Assembly (NCBI GenBank): GCA_965232595.1
Contig: OZ246983.1
Location: 2,914,001-2,978,000 of the forward strand
Origin: SZUA-309 sp965232595
GTDB lineage: Bacteria > Pseudomonadota > Gammaproteobacteria > Pseudomonadales > Azotimanducaceae
Direction of reading: 5' to 3'
Length of the DNA stretch: 64,000 nucleotides
Both the position numbers and the translations under genes were made by a program. Shown piece by piece: positions 1 to 8,158 of the stretch (position 1 is its first letter; each line of letters starts with the position of its first letter). Below the pieces are notes generated by a model, which was not told the origin of the DNA, did no database searches, and saw only the letters and a list, made by a program, of their open reading frames with translations.

Positions 1-1
1 T

Positions 2-409
2 GCCATCCTGCCGAACTACACCGGCAGGATGGTGGATCGGCAGGGTGGTCCGAGGTTGCTGGCGGTGGGTTTTCTCGTCGCGGCGCTGGTGTCGATCGCG
101 TTGCCCTGGCTGCCCGGCATTCTCTGGATCGCCGTTGCCTACACGCTGTCCGCCGTCGGCAGGACGTTCTCCATGCCAGCGGAAGACGCCATGGTGGCTG
201 ACGCCGCGCCCGAGGCAGATCGGGGCCGCATCATGGGGTTCAAGGAAACGGCGGCCGCCTTCGGTGCCGCGCTGGGTCCCCCGGCTGGTGGCTGGGTCTA
301 CGAGCACTGGGCCCCCGAGCTCGCCTTTGTGCTGAACGGGCTGTTGCTTCTGCTTACGGTAGTGCTGGTAGTCTGGTGGTTTTTCGGGAGGGTCGATGAG
401 CAGCGTTGA
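2..409 (+). CDS. MFS transporter, C-terminal fragment
   Basis: The reading frame is open from the first bases of the window to the stop, so the 5' part of this gene lies outside. The visible part has three or four hydrophobic helices. A short loop with the pattern G-R-M-x-D-R-x-G-G matches the inter-helix loop of major facilitator transporters, and a second loop ends in EADRGRIMG. This looks like the last third of a 12-helix drug or metabolite transporter of the inner membrane. The substrate cannot be told. The following acetyltransferase overlaps its end by 14 bases, so the two are probably co-transcribed. Confidence 0.75.
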   Translation, partial: AILPNYTGRMVDRQGGPRLLAVGFLVAALVSIALPWLPGILWIAVAYTLSAVGRTFSMPAEDAMVADAAPEADRGRIMGFKETAAAFGAALGPPAGGWVYEHWAPELAFVLNGLLLLLTVVLVVWWFFGRVDEQR

Positions 410-1082
410 GGTGCTTGGTAACCCGATCTGGCATGCGATTCGGGGCAGGCAGAGCGATCTGGGATCGCAGGGCCCGAAGGCGGTCCTGTATCACCGCAGC
501 GTTTCGCCGTTCGCCGCGCTCGGCGAAGGCGGCAGCCTCGACGACCTACACGGGCTGGCCGAACCCGGGCAGGTGCTGATCTTCATGTGCAGCACCGAGG
601 TGGAAGAGCGGCCGGGCTGGGAGCCCCTGGGTGGTATGTCGATCTATCAGATGGTCTGCACGCAGCCGCAACTGGCAGGGATCGAACCGCTTGGCCGCGA
701 GCTTGGAGCGGAGGACGTGCCCGGGATGCGGTCGCTGACAAAGCTGACCGATCCGGGGCCTTTCCTCGCGGAGACGATTCGGATGGGCCGCTATCTGGGC
801 GTTGAGGAGGAGGGCGAGCTGATCGCCATGGCGGGAGAACGGTTCCGCATGGACGGCTGGGTGGAAATCAGCGGGGTCTGCACCCACCCGAGCGCTGAGG
901 GTCGAGGACTTGCGAAGGCGCTGGTCAGCCAGCTGGTTCGGGACATCGCGGCTGCTGGCGAAACGCCTTTTCTGCACGTTCGCAAGGGCAGCCCCTCAGA
1001 GCAGGCTGCCATCGCTGCCTACCTGAAGCTCGGCTTCGAGCACCATCAGCAGATCCACGCTCGGGCTTTCAGGCGGGACTAG
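396..1082 (+). CDS. GNAT-family N-acetyltransferase (FR47-like)
   Basis: The protein has 228 residues. Its C-terminal half carries the GNAT acetyl-CoA site: a strand with ISGVCTHP near residues 158-165, followed by the pyrophosphate-binding turn SAEGRGLAKAL near 166-176, and a late YLKLGFE motif. The N-terminal 100 residues are poorly conserved and probably bind the acceptor. The layout fits the FR47/GCN5-related subgroup with an extended N-terminus. The ATG lies inside the end of the transporter gene and is preceded by GGGAGGG, which supports this start. The acceptor is unknown; small-molecule or peptide amine acetylation is likely. Confidence 0.8.
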   Translation: MSSVEVLGNPIWHAIRGRQSDLGSQGPKAVLYHRSVSPFAALGEGGSLDDLHGLAEPGQVLIFMCSTEVEERPGWEPLGGMSIYQMVCTQPQLAGIEPLGRELGAEDVPGMRSLTKLTDPGPFLAETIRMGRYLGVEEEGELIAMAGERFRMDGWVEISGVCTHPSAEGRGLAKALVSQLVRDIAAAGETPFLHVRKGSPSEQAAIAAYLKLGFEHHQQIHARAFRRD

Positions 1083-1170
1083 CGCTCTTCGCACCCACCC
1101 CCTTTTTCACGCGTGCTGCACGGGATCGCGTGATAGGCTCGGCGCTTTTCTCAGCACCAGAGGAGGTCCG

Positions 1171-1755
1171 ATGAGCGACGAGCGTGTGAAGATCCTGGCC
1201 CTGTCGGGCAGCACCCGTACCGAGTCCCTGAACAAACGCCTGCTGGCCGCGGTGGTGGCGCTTGCGGATCCGGCCAGGGTGGACATTGAGGTGGTCGACC
1301 TGCGGGACTTCCCGTTGCCGCTGTACGACGGGGATCTGGAGGAGGCCGAAGGCGTGCCGGAGAACGCCATGGCGCTGAAGGAGAAGTTCCTCGGCGCCGA
1401 TGCGCTGCTGATCTCCACCCCGGAGTACAACACCTCGTTACCGGCGGTGCTGAAGAACGCGATTGACTGGATCAGCCGGCCTGTGGACGGCGTGCCCTGG
1501 CTGTCGGAAATCCGAGGCCAGGTTCTGGGCGCCATGTCTGCTTCGCCAGGCTCCACTGGAGGCATGCAGGCGCTCGGGCACCTGCGGCAGATGTTCTCCA
1601 ATCTGGGGGCTTACGTGGTGCCGGGCTTTACCGCCTGTCCGAACGCGGGAGCGGCGTTCGATGAGCACGGCAACTTCGCGAACGAGGCCCAGGGCAAGCA
1701 GTTCGCGGCCTACCTGGCTCAAGTGGAATCGCTGGCGCGAGCCATGAAGGCATAG
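1171..1755 (+). CDS. NADPH-dependent FMN reductase family protein
   Basis: This 194-residue flavodoxin-fold protein has the family phosphate-binding loop LSGSTRTESLNKRL near residues 9-22. It also has the second motif PEYNTSLPAVLKNAIDW around residue 88, both typical of the NADPH:FMN/azo/chromate reductase family. It should act in the cytoplasm, reducing FMN or quinone-like acceptors with NAD(P)H. A strong ribosome site (AGAGGAGG) sits 6-7 bases before the ATG. It stands between two short gaps and may have its own promoter. Supplying reduced flavin to the many LLM monooxygenases of this window is conceivable but only inferred. Confidence 0.88.
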   Translation: MSDERVKILALSGSTRTESLNKRLLAAVVALADPARVDIEVVDLRDFPLPLYDGDLEEAEGVPENAMALKEKFLGADALLISTPEYNTSLPAVLKNAIDWISRPVDGVPWLSEIRGQVLGAMSASPGSTGGMQALGHLRQMFSNLGAYVVPGFTACPNAGAAFDEHGNFANEAQGKQFAAYLAQVESLARAMKA

Positions 1756-1844
1756 CCCGGTCGCGGTGGTGATGGGCTGCTTCGACGGCGCTTTGACGCC
1801 AGCGGCACTACTGTTGACGGCTCTGGATTAGGACTGAGCCAATC

Positions 1845-2330
1845 ATGTATCACCTGACGGAAGCCTATCTGCTCGCCTCGCTGATCTGCGCCACAGCCGC
1901 CTATCTCGGGGCGCTGCTGTTCGGGGCCGGAGGCATTGCGCCGCTCATTGTCCGGACGCTGGGAGAAGAGGGAGCAGGGCCGCTGTTGCGGGCCTACTGG
2001 CCGAAGTTCCACGGCTTTGCTGTAGGCGCCGGCACGGTGATCACGCTCTGCGTGGCGGTAGGCTCCGCGTTCAGCGCGGTGCCGAGCCTGTACGCGCTCC
2101 TGGTGGTGTTGCTCTGCGCCTTGATGACCGCCTGCTTCCTGATCGGCTGGCGCCTGATCCCGGCTATAAACGCTGCCCGCGATGCCGGCGCCGCGGCGGA
2201 GTTCGCCCGCCTGCATCGGCTGGACGTAACGCTGGTCGGCGTGGGCATGCTTCTGGCGCTGCTGGTGATTGCCGCCCTTGTGTACGTGCTGCCCGGACAG
2301 TTCACCTTCTGGCCGGCGGCCGCGGTCTGA
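1845..2330 (+). CDS. Four-helix inner-membrane protein (DUF4149/TMEM205-like)
   Basis: The 161-residue protein has four hydrophobic segments, roughly residues 7-30, 55-75, 80-105 and 130-150. Short charged loops include a LIGWRLIPAINAARD stretch after the third helix. The size and helix pattern resemble the DUF4149 (TMEM205-like) family. I see no enzymatic motif. The stop is followed after three bases by the nei start, so the two genes are very likely translated from one message. Function is unknown; a small uncharacterised membrane protein is the safe description. Confidence 0.65.
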   Translation: MYHLTEAYLLASLICATAAYLGALLFGAGGIAPLIVRTLGEEGAGPLLRAYWPKFHGFAVGAGTVITLCVAVGSAFSAVPSLYALLVVLLCALMTACFLIGWRLIPAINAARDAGAAAEFARLHRLDVTLVGVGMLLALLVIAALVYVLPGQFTFWPAAAV

Positions 2331-2333
2331 GCG

Positions 2334-3158
2334 ATGCCTGAAGGTCCAGAAGTTCGTCGGGAAGCGGATCGAATCGCCGCGGCGCTGGTTGATGTGCCAC
2401 TCGAGCAGATCGAGTTCGGGATTCCCCGGCTTCAGCCTTTGGTCGAAACGCTGGCAGGCGCGCGCGTGGCAGCGGTGGAAAGTCGAGGCAAGGCCATGCT
2501 GACGCACTTCGACAACGACCTGACCCTCTACTCCCACAACCAGCTCTACGGTAAGTGGGTCGTAGCCAGGCGTGGCAGGCTGAAGAAGACGAATCGCTCG
2601 CTGCGAGTGGGCCTGCATACCGAGCAACACAGCGTCATCCTTTACAGCGCATCGGAGGTACAGCTTCTCGAGCGGCGCCTGCTCGACGAGCACCCCTTCC
2701 TCAGCAAGCTGGGGCCGGACGTGCTGGACAGCAGCCTGACCTGGCGGCAAATCGCAGATCGGCTCGCCGAGCCGGCGTTCCGGGGCCGATCGCTGGCCAG
2801 CCTCTATCTGGATCAGGGCTTTTTAGCCGGTGTGGGCAACTACATGCGCAGCGAGATTCTCCATGAGGCCCGCCTGAATCCGTTCCTGCGGCCGAAGGTG
2901 CTCAGTCGAGGCGAGCGGGGTCGGTTGGCCCGGGCGACGCTGCTGATTTCCAGGCGCGCGTATGAAGGCGCCGGGGTGACCAACGCGCCGGGTCGGGTGC
3001 GCACGCTGAAACGACTGGGCTACCCGCGCAGAGACTATCGCTTCGCCGCCTTCGCCCGTGCCGGGCTGCCCTGCTATGGCTGCGAGGGGGAAATCCTCCG
3101 GGTGGAGGTGAGCGCCCGTCGTCTGTACTACTGCCCCAGCTGTCAGGCTGAGCCCTGA
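2334..3158 (+). CDS. nei: Endonuclease VIII-like DNA glycosylase (Fpg/Nei family)
   Basis: This bifunctional DNA glycosylase/AP lyase removes oxidised bases. The protein (274 residues) begins MPEGPEV, giving the mature Pro and Glu catalytic residues of the Fpg/Nei family and fixing the start codon. A helix-two-turn-helix segment with GVGNYMRSEIL lies in the middle. The C-terminus has a complete zinc finger, C-x2-C-x16-C-x2-C (CYGC to CPSC). The length and the sequence around the zinc finger fit Nei better than MutM. It is the last gene of a plus-strand run and converges on the RND permease gene 13 bases away. Confidence 0.9.
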   Translation: MPEGPEVRREADRIAAALVDVPLEQIEFGIPRLQPLVETLAGARVAAVESRGKAMLTHFDNDLTLYSHNQLYGKWVVARRGRLKKTNRSLRVGLHTEQHSVILYSASEVQLLERRLLDEHPFLSKLGPDVLDSSLTWRQIADRLAEPAFRGRSLASLYLDQGFLAGVGNYMRSEILHEARLNPFLRPKVLSRGERGRLARATLLISRRAYEGAGVTNAPGRVRTLKRLGYPRRDYRFAAFARAGLPCYGCEGEILRVEVSARRLYYCPSCQAEP

Positions 3159-3171
3159 GTCGGGCGGGTGA

Positions 3172-6100
3172 TCAGCCCTGATCGGCAGCCAGCTGCCGGC
3201 CGGCGTAGCGTTCCCGCCACTCCAGCACCAGGGACAGGAGCGACGGAATGAAGGTCAGCGTGATCAGGGTGGAGAACAGCAGGCCGAACAGCACGATCGC
3301 GCCTAGTCCCCGGTAGAGCTCGGTTCCCGAGCCGGGCGAGAAGACCAGCGGCGAGAGACCGAAGACCGTGGTGATCATGGACATCATGATCGGGCGGATA
3401 CGGTTGCGGACCGCCTCGGTGACGGCCTCCTGAACCCTGAGCCCTTCCTCGTGCAGGTTCCGCACGGCCCGTTCGACAATCAGGATGGGGTTGTTCACCA
3501 CCGTGCCGATCAGCACCAGGAAGCCCAGCATGGTGATCATGTCGAACGGCTGCTGCACGGTCTGCAGGCCGAACAGGTCGAGATGAGCGCCCACCGCGTT
3601 CATCAGCCACAGGCCCACGATGCCGCCGCTGATGCCGATCGGGATGGCGGTCATGATGATGAGGGGATAGCCCCAGTGTGAAAACACGGCGACCAGCAGC
3701 AGGTAGGAGACGACCACCGCAATCAGGAAGTTGGTGCTCAACGCTTCGCGGGTCACGTCGAGCCGGTCAGAGGCGCCGCTGATCTCCATGCGCACGGAGG
3801 GGGGTACCTCGCCGCTGGCCGCCATCCCCTGGATGATCTCCCGGCGCACCGTCTGCACCCCGGTCTCCAGGGCGACGGCACGCGGCGGGATGATGCTCAA
3901 GGTGACGGTCCGCTCACCGTTCACCCGGCGGATGGTCTCGGTGTTCACAGTCTCCTGCACGCTCGCGACGGCCGACAGCGGCACCATGCCCTGTGCCGGC
4001 GCGTAGATGAGCACATCGTCGATATCCTGTGGGTGCTCGATGGTGCCCTGAGTCGAGTAGAGGAACATGTCGATCTTCTCGTCCTCGAGGAAGAACTCGT
4101 CGACGAAGGCGCCGTCGGAGTAGGCCCACACCGTGTAGCCCAGAGCCGAGGTTTCGATGCCGAGCTCAGAGGCCCGCTCCCAGTCCGGACGAATCTCCAG
4201 CAGGGGTTGCCCCATGGTCAGATTCGAGGGGTTCGGGCGCACCTGGGGGTTCTCGAAGATAGACCGGGCCTTCAGGAACGCCTTGAAGCTGGCATCGAAC
4301 AGGGTTTCCAGATCAGCGGCGCTGATGTCGACGTTGATGCTGCGGGTGCCGCCGGAATTGCCGGAGAAGATGGAGCCTCGATTGGCAAAGGCGATCAGCC
4401 CCGGCACGTCCTGAATCCGCTCCGAGGCGATGCGCATCAGATCGTCCACCTGATTGCGATCGGCCGCTTCAACCAGGTAGAACACCTGGCCCGAGCTGAC
4501 GAAGGCGACGTTTGACTTGATGGCCGGGACCGTCGCGCGGCCCTCGGCGTACTCGCTCGGGTCCGCATCGAAGTGCGGAGCGAAGTGGGCATCCACGGAC
4601 CGGTACACCTCCCGCATGGTGTCGATGTTGTAGCCGGGCGGCGCAAACATGAGGGCGAACACTTTGTTCTCCTCGCCTTCCGGCAGGTATTCGGCCGGCG
4701 GCGTCAGGAACAGAAGAATGGCGCCGGCGGTGCCGAGCGCACCGCCGATCAGCGTCAGGCGACGGGTGGTGGTGGTCAGCAGCCAGCTGACCAGATTGAC
4801 GATCCCATCGCGCACTCGCGTGCCCAGGCTGACCAGGGGAGAGGAAGCCTGTGCCGGGGCTAGCTTGAGTAGACGACCGCAGGCCGTGGGAACCAGGGTG
4901 ATGGCGACGATCATGGACATGACGATCGAGGCTGAGATGGCGATGGCGATGTCCGAATACAGCTGCCCGGCTTCGTCCTCGATGAACACCACCGGGAGAA
5001 AAACGAACACGGTGGTGAGGGTGGAGGCCAGCACCGCCGGCCAGACCTCGCGCACGCCGTCGAGCGCCGCGGCCAGCCTTGCCTTACCCGTGCCCAGATG
5101 CCGGTAGATGTTCTCCAGCACCACGATGTTGTTATCGAGCGTCATGCCGATGGCAAACGCCACGCCCGCGAGTGAGATTACGTTGATCGTGCGACCGGTG
5201 AGCAGCAGGCCGAGAAATGCGGCGATGGTGCAGATGGGAATGGCCAGCGCGCCGATGCCGGTTGCCGCCGCCGAGCGGAGGAAAACGAACATCACGGCGG
5301 TGGCGAGCAGGGCGCCGATCAGCAGGTTGCGCCAGACCACAGAGACGGCTTCCACCACGTAGACCACGTCGTCGGAGCCTAAGGTGATCTCCATGCCGCG
5401 CTCAGCCAGGGTACCGGCGTTCAGCTCTGCGAAGGTCGCCATCACCGCGGCCTTAACCTCCACCACGTTGGCACCCACCTCCTTTCTCAGCCGCATGCCG
5501 ATCATGGGCTGACTCTTCGTGTAGGCGTAGTTGCGGATCTCGGCGAGGGAGAACTCGGCGCTGCCCACGTCCTTCAGCCGCACCAGGGAGTTGCCGCGCC
5601 GGGCGATGACCAGGTCCTCCATCTCCGCCACGGTCTCGAATCGGCCTACGGTGCGCAGCAGATAGCGGCGTTTGCCGGTATCGACGTCGCCGCCGGACAC
5701 GTCCTGGTTGCGACCGCGAATCGCGTTGCGCACGTCGATCAGCCGCAGGCCTCGCTCCGCCAGGCGTTCAGGGTCGACGCGGATGTGGATCTGGCGCTGA
5801 CCGCCGCCGCTGGCGCCCACCTCGGACACCCCGGGCACCTGCTCGAGCCTGGTGCGGACGTAGTCCTCGACGAAGTCCTGCTGCTCCCTGATGTCGAGCC
5901 CCATCGGGTTGCCCGCTTTGGGCGTCACGGAAAAGAACATGAACGGGTTGTCGGAGACAGAGCTGGTCGAGATCCGCGGCTCGTCCACGTTCTCCGGATA
6001 GCTCGGCACCTGGGAGAGGGCGTTGTTGACCAGGATCAGCGCCTGATTGATGTCGGTGCCCAGCGGGAACTCCAGCTCGATCTCGGCGCTGGTGGTGGAT

Positions 6101-6345
6101 GCCCGGGAGACGATGCGTTCCAGGCCGGGGATGCGGCGCAGGTACTCTTCCTGCTCGACGATAATCTCTTTCTCGATGTCCTGCGGCGTGGCGCCCGGCC
6201 AGACCGTCTGCACGGTGAGCACGCGGGCTTCCACATCAGGGATCATCTGCACGGGCACGCGAAAGACCGCCAGCACACCCATGAAGCAGAGGATGAGGAT
6301 CGCCACGCTGACGATCACCGGCCGGTCTATGGCGAACTGGAACAC
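3172..6345 (-). CDS. RND-family efflux permease (AcrB/HAE-like inner-membrane pump)
   Basis: The protein has 1057 residues, the usual length for a tripartite RND pump. It begins with a first helix near residues 10-30, followed by the family opening RVPVQMIPDVEARVLTV. Transmembrane helix 4 contains GMTLDNNIVVLENI, with one acidic proton-relay residue and Asn in the neighbouring position, as in many HAE-type pumps. Two large periplasmic loops and a second helix bundle with GTVVNNPILIVE are present. It is proton-driven and exports hydrophobic compounds or drugs together with the adaptor gene, whose stop lies one base before its ATG. No outer-membrane channel gene is adjacent. Confidence 0.93.
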   Translation of the reverse strand: MFQFAIDRPVIVSVAILILCFMGVLAVFRVPVQMIPDVEARVLTVQTVWPGATPQDIEKEIIVEQEEYLRRIPGLERIVSRASTTSAEIELEFPLGTDINQALILVNNALSQVPSYPENVDEPRISTSSVSDNPFMFFSVTPKAGNPMGLDIREQQDFVEDYVRTRLEQVPGVSEVGASGGGQRQIHIRVDPERLAERGLRLIDVRNAIRGRNQDVSGGDVDTGKRRYLLRTVGRFETVAEMEDLVIARRGNSLVRLKDVGSAEFSLAEIRNYAYTKSQPMIGMRLRKEVGANVVEVKAAVMATFAELNAGTLAERGMEITLGSDDVVYVVEAVSVVWRNLLIGALLATAVMFVFLRSAAATGIGALAIPICTIAAFLGLLLTGRTINVISLAGVAFAIGMTLDNNIVVLENIYRHLGTGKARLAAALDGVREVWPAVLASTLTTVFVFLPVVFIEDEAGQLYSDIAIAISASIVMSMIVAITLVPTACGRLLKLAPAQASSPLVSLGTRVRDGIVNLVSWLLTTTTRRLTLIGGALGTAGAILLFLTPPAEYLPEGEENKVFALMFAPPGYNIDTMREVYRSVDAHFAPHFDADPSEYAEGRATVPAIKSNVAFVSSGQVFYLVEAADRNQVDDLMRIASERIQDVPGLIAFANRGSIFSGNSGGTRSINVDISAADLETLFDASFKAFLKARSIFENPQVRPNPSNLTMGQPLLEIRPDWERASELGIETSALGYTVWAYSDGAFVDEFFLEDEKIDMFLYSTQGTIEHPQDIDDVLIYAPAQGMVPLSAVASVQETVNTETIRRVNGERTVTLSIIPPRAVALETGVQTVRREIIQGMAASGEVPPSVRMEISGASDRLDVTREALSTNFLIAVVVSYLLLVAVFSHWGYPLIIMTAIPIGISGGIVGLWLMNAVGAHLDLFGLQTVQQPFDMITMLGFLVLIGTVVNNPILIVERAVRNLHEEGLRVQEAVTEAVRNRIRPIMMSMITTVFGLSPLVFSPGSGTELYRGLGAIVLFGLLFSTLITLTFIPSLLSLVLEWRERYAGRQLAADQG

Positions 6346-6346
6346 C

Positions 6347-7441
6347 TCAGCGACCGATGGCCACGGGCCCGGTGGTTCGCACTGATTGGTTCGGTCGGAG
6401 GGTTTCGTTGCCGCGGATCACCACCGGCATGCCGGGCTCAAGGCCAGGCCCGGAGATCTGCGCACCGGTGCCGGTGACCTGGCCGACGGTGACGGGGGCT
6501 GGTTCTGCCCGCAGGCCGCCGTCATGCTCGCGAACCAGCCAGATCAGCACCGACCCGTCAGCCCGTCGCACCAGGGCGTCGTTGGGGACCACCAGGGTTT
6601 TGGGTCCTGAGTTGCCGAGCGTCAGGCTGACCCGGGCGGACATACCGGGGGCGACTTTGCGCGCGCGATTGTCGAAGTCGATCCAGACCGGAAAGGTCCG
6701 CACCTGATCACGGCCGAAGGGGATCTTGCTGGTGACCTCGGCGCGAAAGGTTTCGGCTGGAATGGCGTCGAAGCGGATGTCGGAACGCTGGCCCGGCTGC
6801 ACGAGCGGGTAGTGCTGTTGCGGCACAGGTATCTCGATGCGCAGCGTGTCGATTTCAGTCAGCTCGAAAATCGGGCTGTCGGGTCTGATCCACTGCCCGA
6901 CCTCGGCGAACTTGGTGACGATGACACCGGCAAAGGGTGCGGTCACCAGATGCCGCCGGTAGAGCTCCTGCTGCTGTTCCAGCTCCGCGTTCAGCCGCAG
7001 CAGGGCCGCCTCGCTGGCCTCCACCTCGATGCGGGCCGACTCGTAGGCGGTCTCCGGAATGGCCCGCTTCGGCCAGAGGCTGGCGGCTTCTTCGAACTGC
7101 CGACGCACGTCCGAGAGCCTGGCGGTCGCTTCCTGCACTTCTGCTTCCGCGCGGGCGACGGCAATCTCCGCCAGGCGATCGTCGAGGCGGAACAGCCGGT
7201 CGCCGGCGGCGACTTCCTGGCCTTCCTCGACGTACACGGACTCGATCAGGCCCTCAACGAGCGGCGAGATGCGGGAGCTCCGTTTCGAGATCACGGTGCC
7301 GACCAGCGCCAACTCTTCACCGACCACGGTCTCCTGGATCGGTGTGACGGTGACCGGCGTGTTGGCGTGGGCCGAGACAGCAACAAAAAGGCTGAAAAGG
7401 CAGGCCAGCAGACAAAATAGGCGCGAGGTTCGGTCGGGCAT
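6347..7441 (-). CDS. RND efflux periplasmic adaptor (HlyD/AcrA-like membrane fusion protein)
   Basis: This is the periplasmic partner of the downstream RND permease. I start it at the ATG at 7441, which gives 364 residues and a clear signal peptide ending SAHA before NTP; starts further upstream at 7477 or 7498 would put extra residues ahead of the signal. The chain shows the lipoyl-like half (LVEGLIESVYVEEGQEVAAGDRLFRLD begins near residue 63), a coiled coil of about 80 residues rich in Ala, Glu and Arg, the second lipoyl half (VTAPFAGVIVT) and beta-barrel domains. A Fur-like site lies about 55 bases upstream. Confidence 0.9.
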   Translation of the reverse strand: MPDRTSRLFCLLACLFSLFVAVSAHANTPVTVTPIQETVVGEELALVGTVISKRSSRISPLVEGLIESVYVEEGQEVAAGDRLFRLDDRLAEIAVARAEAEVQEATARLSDVRRQFEEAASLWPKRAIPETAYESARIEVEASEAALLRLNAELEQQQELYRRHLVTAPFAGVIVTKFAEVGQWIRPDSPIFELTEIDTLRIEIPVPQQHYPLVQPGQRSDIRFDAIPAETFRAEVTSKIPFGRDQVRTFPVWIDFDNRARKVAPGMSARVSLTLGNSGPKTLVVPNDALVRRADGSVLIWLVREHDGGLRAEPAPVTVGQVTGTGAQISGPGLEPGMPVVIRGNETLRPNQSVRTTGPVAIGR

Positions 7442-7494
7442 AGCGGGGTATCGGTAAAAAGGCGCGCAATGCTGCATCGTCTGCCCCCTCAATT

Positions 7495-7513
7495 GCAAAT
7501 GATTCTCATCTTC
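7495..7513. promoter_or_regulatory. Possible Fur box in the adaptor/DUF411 divergent region
   Basis: Aligned to the 19-base Fur consensus GATAATGATAATCATTATC, this site matches 13 of 19 positions, including the central ATGAT and TCAT half-sites. It lies between the divergently transcribed efflux adaptor and the DUF411 gene, nearer the adaptor. If real it would tie expression of the RND pump to iron. The match was made by eye and no matrix score was calculated. Confidence 0.4.
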
Positions 7514-7629
7514 TGAGTCACGGCGGGCCCGGAAGTTCCTGGAGATCGCCCGTAAATGTGCAGTGGTTCTGGCTCAGCGGGCGGTCTCACGAGTTATGAT
7601 CATTGCAGTAAAGCCGTGAGGAGAATGTG

Positions 7630-8103
7630 ATGACGCTACGCATCAAGGCGCTCGCTCTGCTGCTGGGTATGAGTATCAGCGGATCGTTACTGGCCGATGA
7701 CGCCGCCATCCATCTGGACGTCTACAAATCGCCTTACTGTGGTTGCTGCACTCTGTGGATGGACCATATGGCGGAGCATGGCTTCACCAGCACTGGCCAC
7801 CATCCGGAGGAGCTCGGCGTGCTGAAGCAGGAGCTTGGCGTGCCGGCGCGCTACGGTTCGTGCCACACGGGGGTGAGTGAGGAGGGCTTCGTTTTCGAAG
7901 GCCATGTGCCTGCGCGTTACGTCAAAGCATTTCTCGACAACCCGCCGGAAGATGCCATCGGCCTGACGGTGCCTGCCATGCCGGTAGGCAGCCCGGGCAT
8001 GGAATACAAAGACCAGTTCAACCCCTACGACGTCCTGCTGCTCAAGCGGGATGGCAGCGTGGAGGTCTACGCCTCGGTGGCCTCATACGAAGAGCAGTTC
8101 TAA
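7630..8103 (+). CDS. Secreted DUF411 protein with CxCC metal-binding motif
   Basis: The mature protein is about 135 residues after a signal peptide ending SLLA before DDA. It opens with the DUF411 hallmark YKSPYCGCCTLW, giving Cys37, Cys39 and Cys40, and has a further YGSCHTG around residue 83. DUF411 proteins are thought to bind transition metals in the periplasm and often sit near copper or heavy-metal resistance genes. A GAGGAGA ribosome site suits the ATG at 7630; a GTG three bases earlier is also possible. It is divergent from the RND pump, so metal-linked export is a reasonable inference. Confidence 0.85.
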   Translation: MTLRIKALALLLGMSISGSLLADDAAIHLDVYKSPYCGCCTLWMDHMAEHGFTSTGHHPEELGVLKQELGVPARYGSCHTGVSEEGFVFEGHVPARYVKAFLDNPPEDAIGLTVPAMPVGSPGMEYKDQFNPYDVLLLKRDGSVEVYASVASYEEQF

Positions 8104-8158
8104 CTCCCCTCATTGAACGGGGGCGCTCCCGCGGAAGGAAGGCATCACTTGAGTCGGA

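Noticed and set aside
1719..2750. 343-codon open frame antisense to the membrane protein and nei
   Set aside because: nei and the membrane protein are clearly coding; the antisense frame is Arg/Gln/His-rich and spans their junction.
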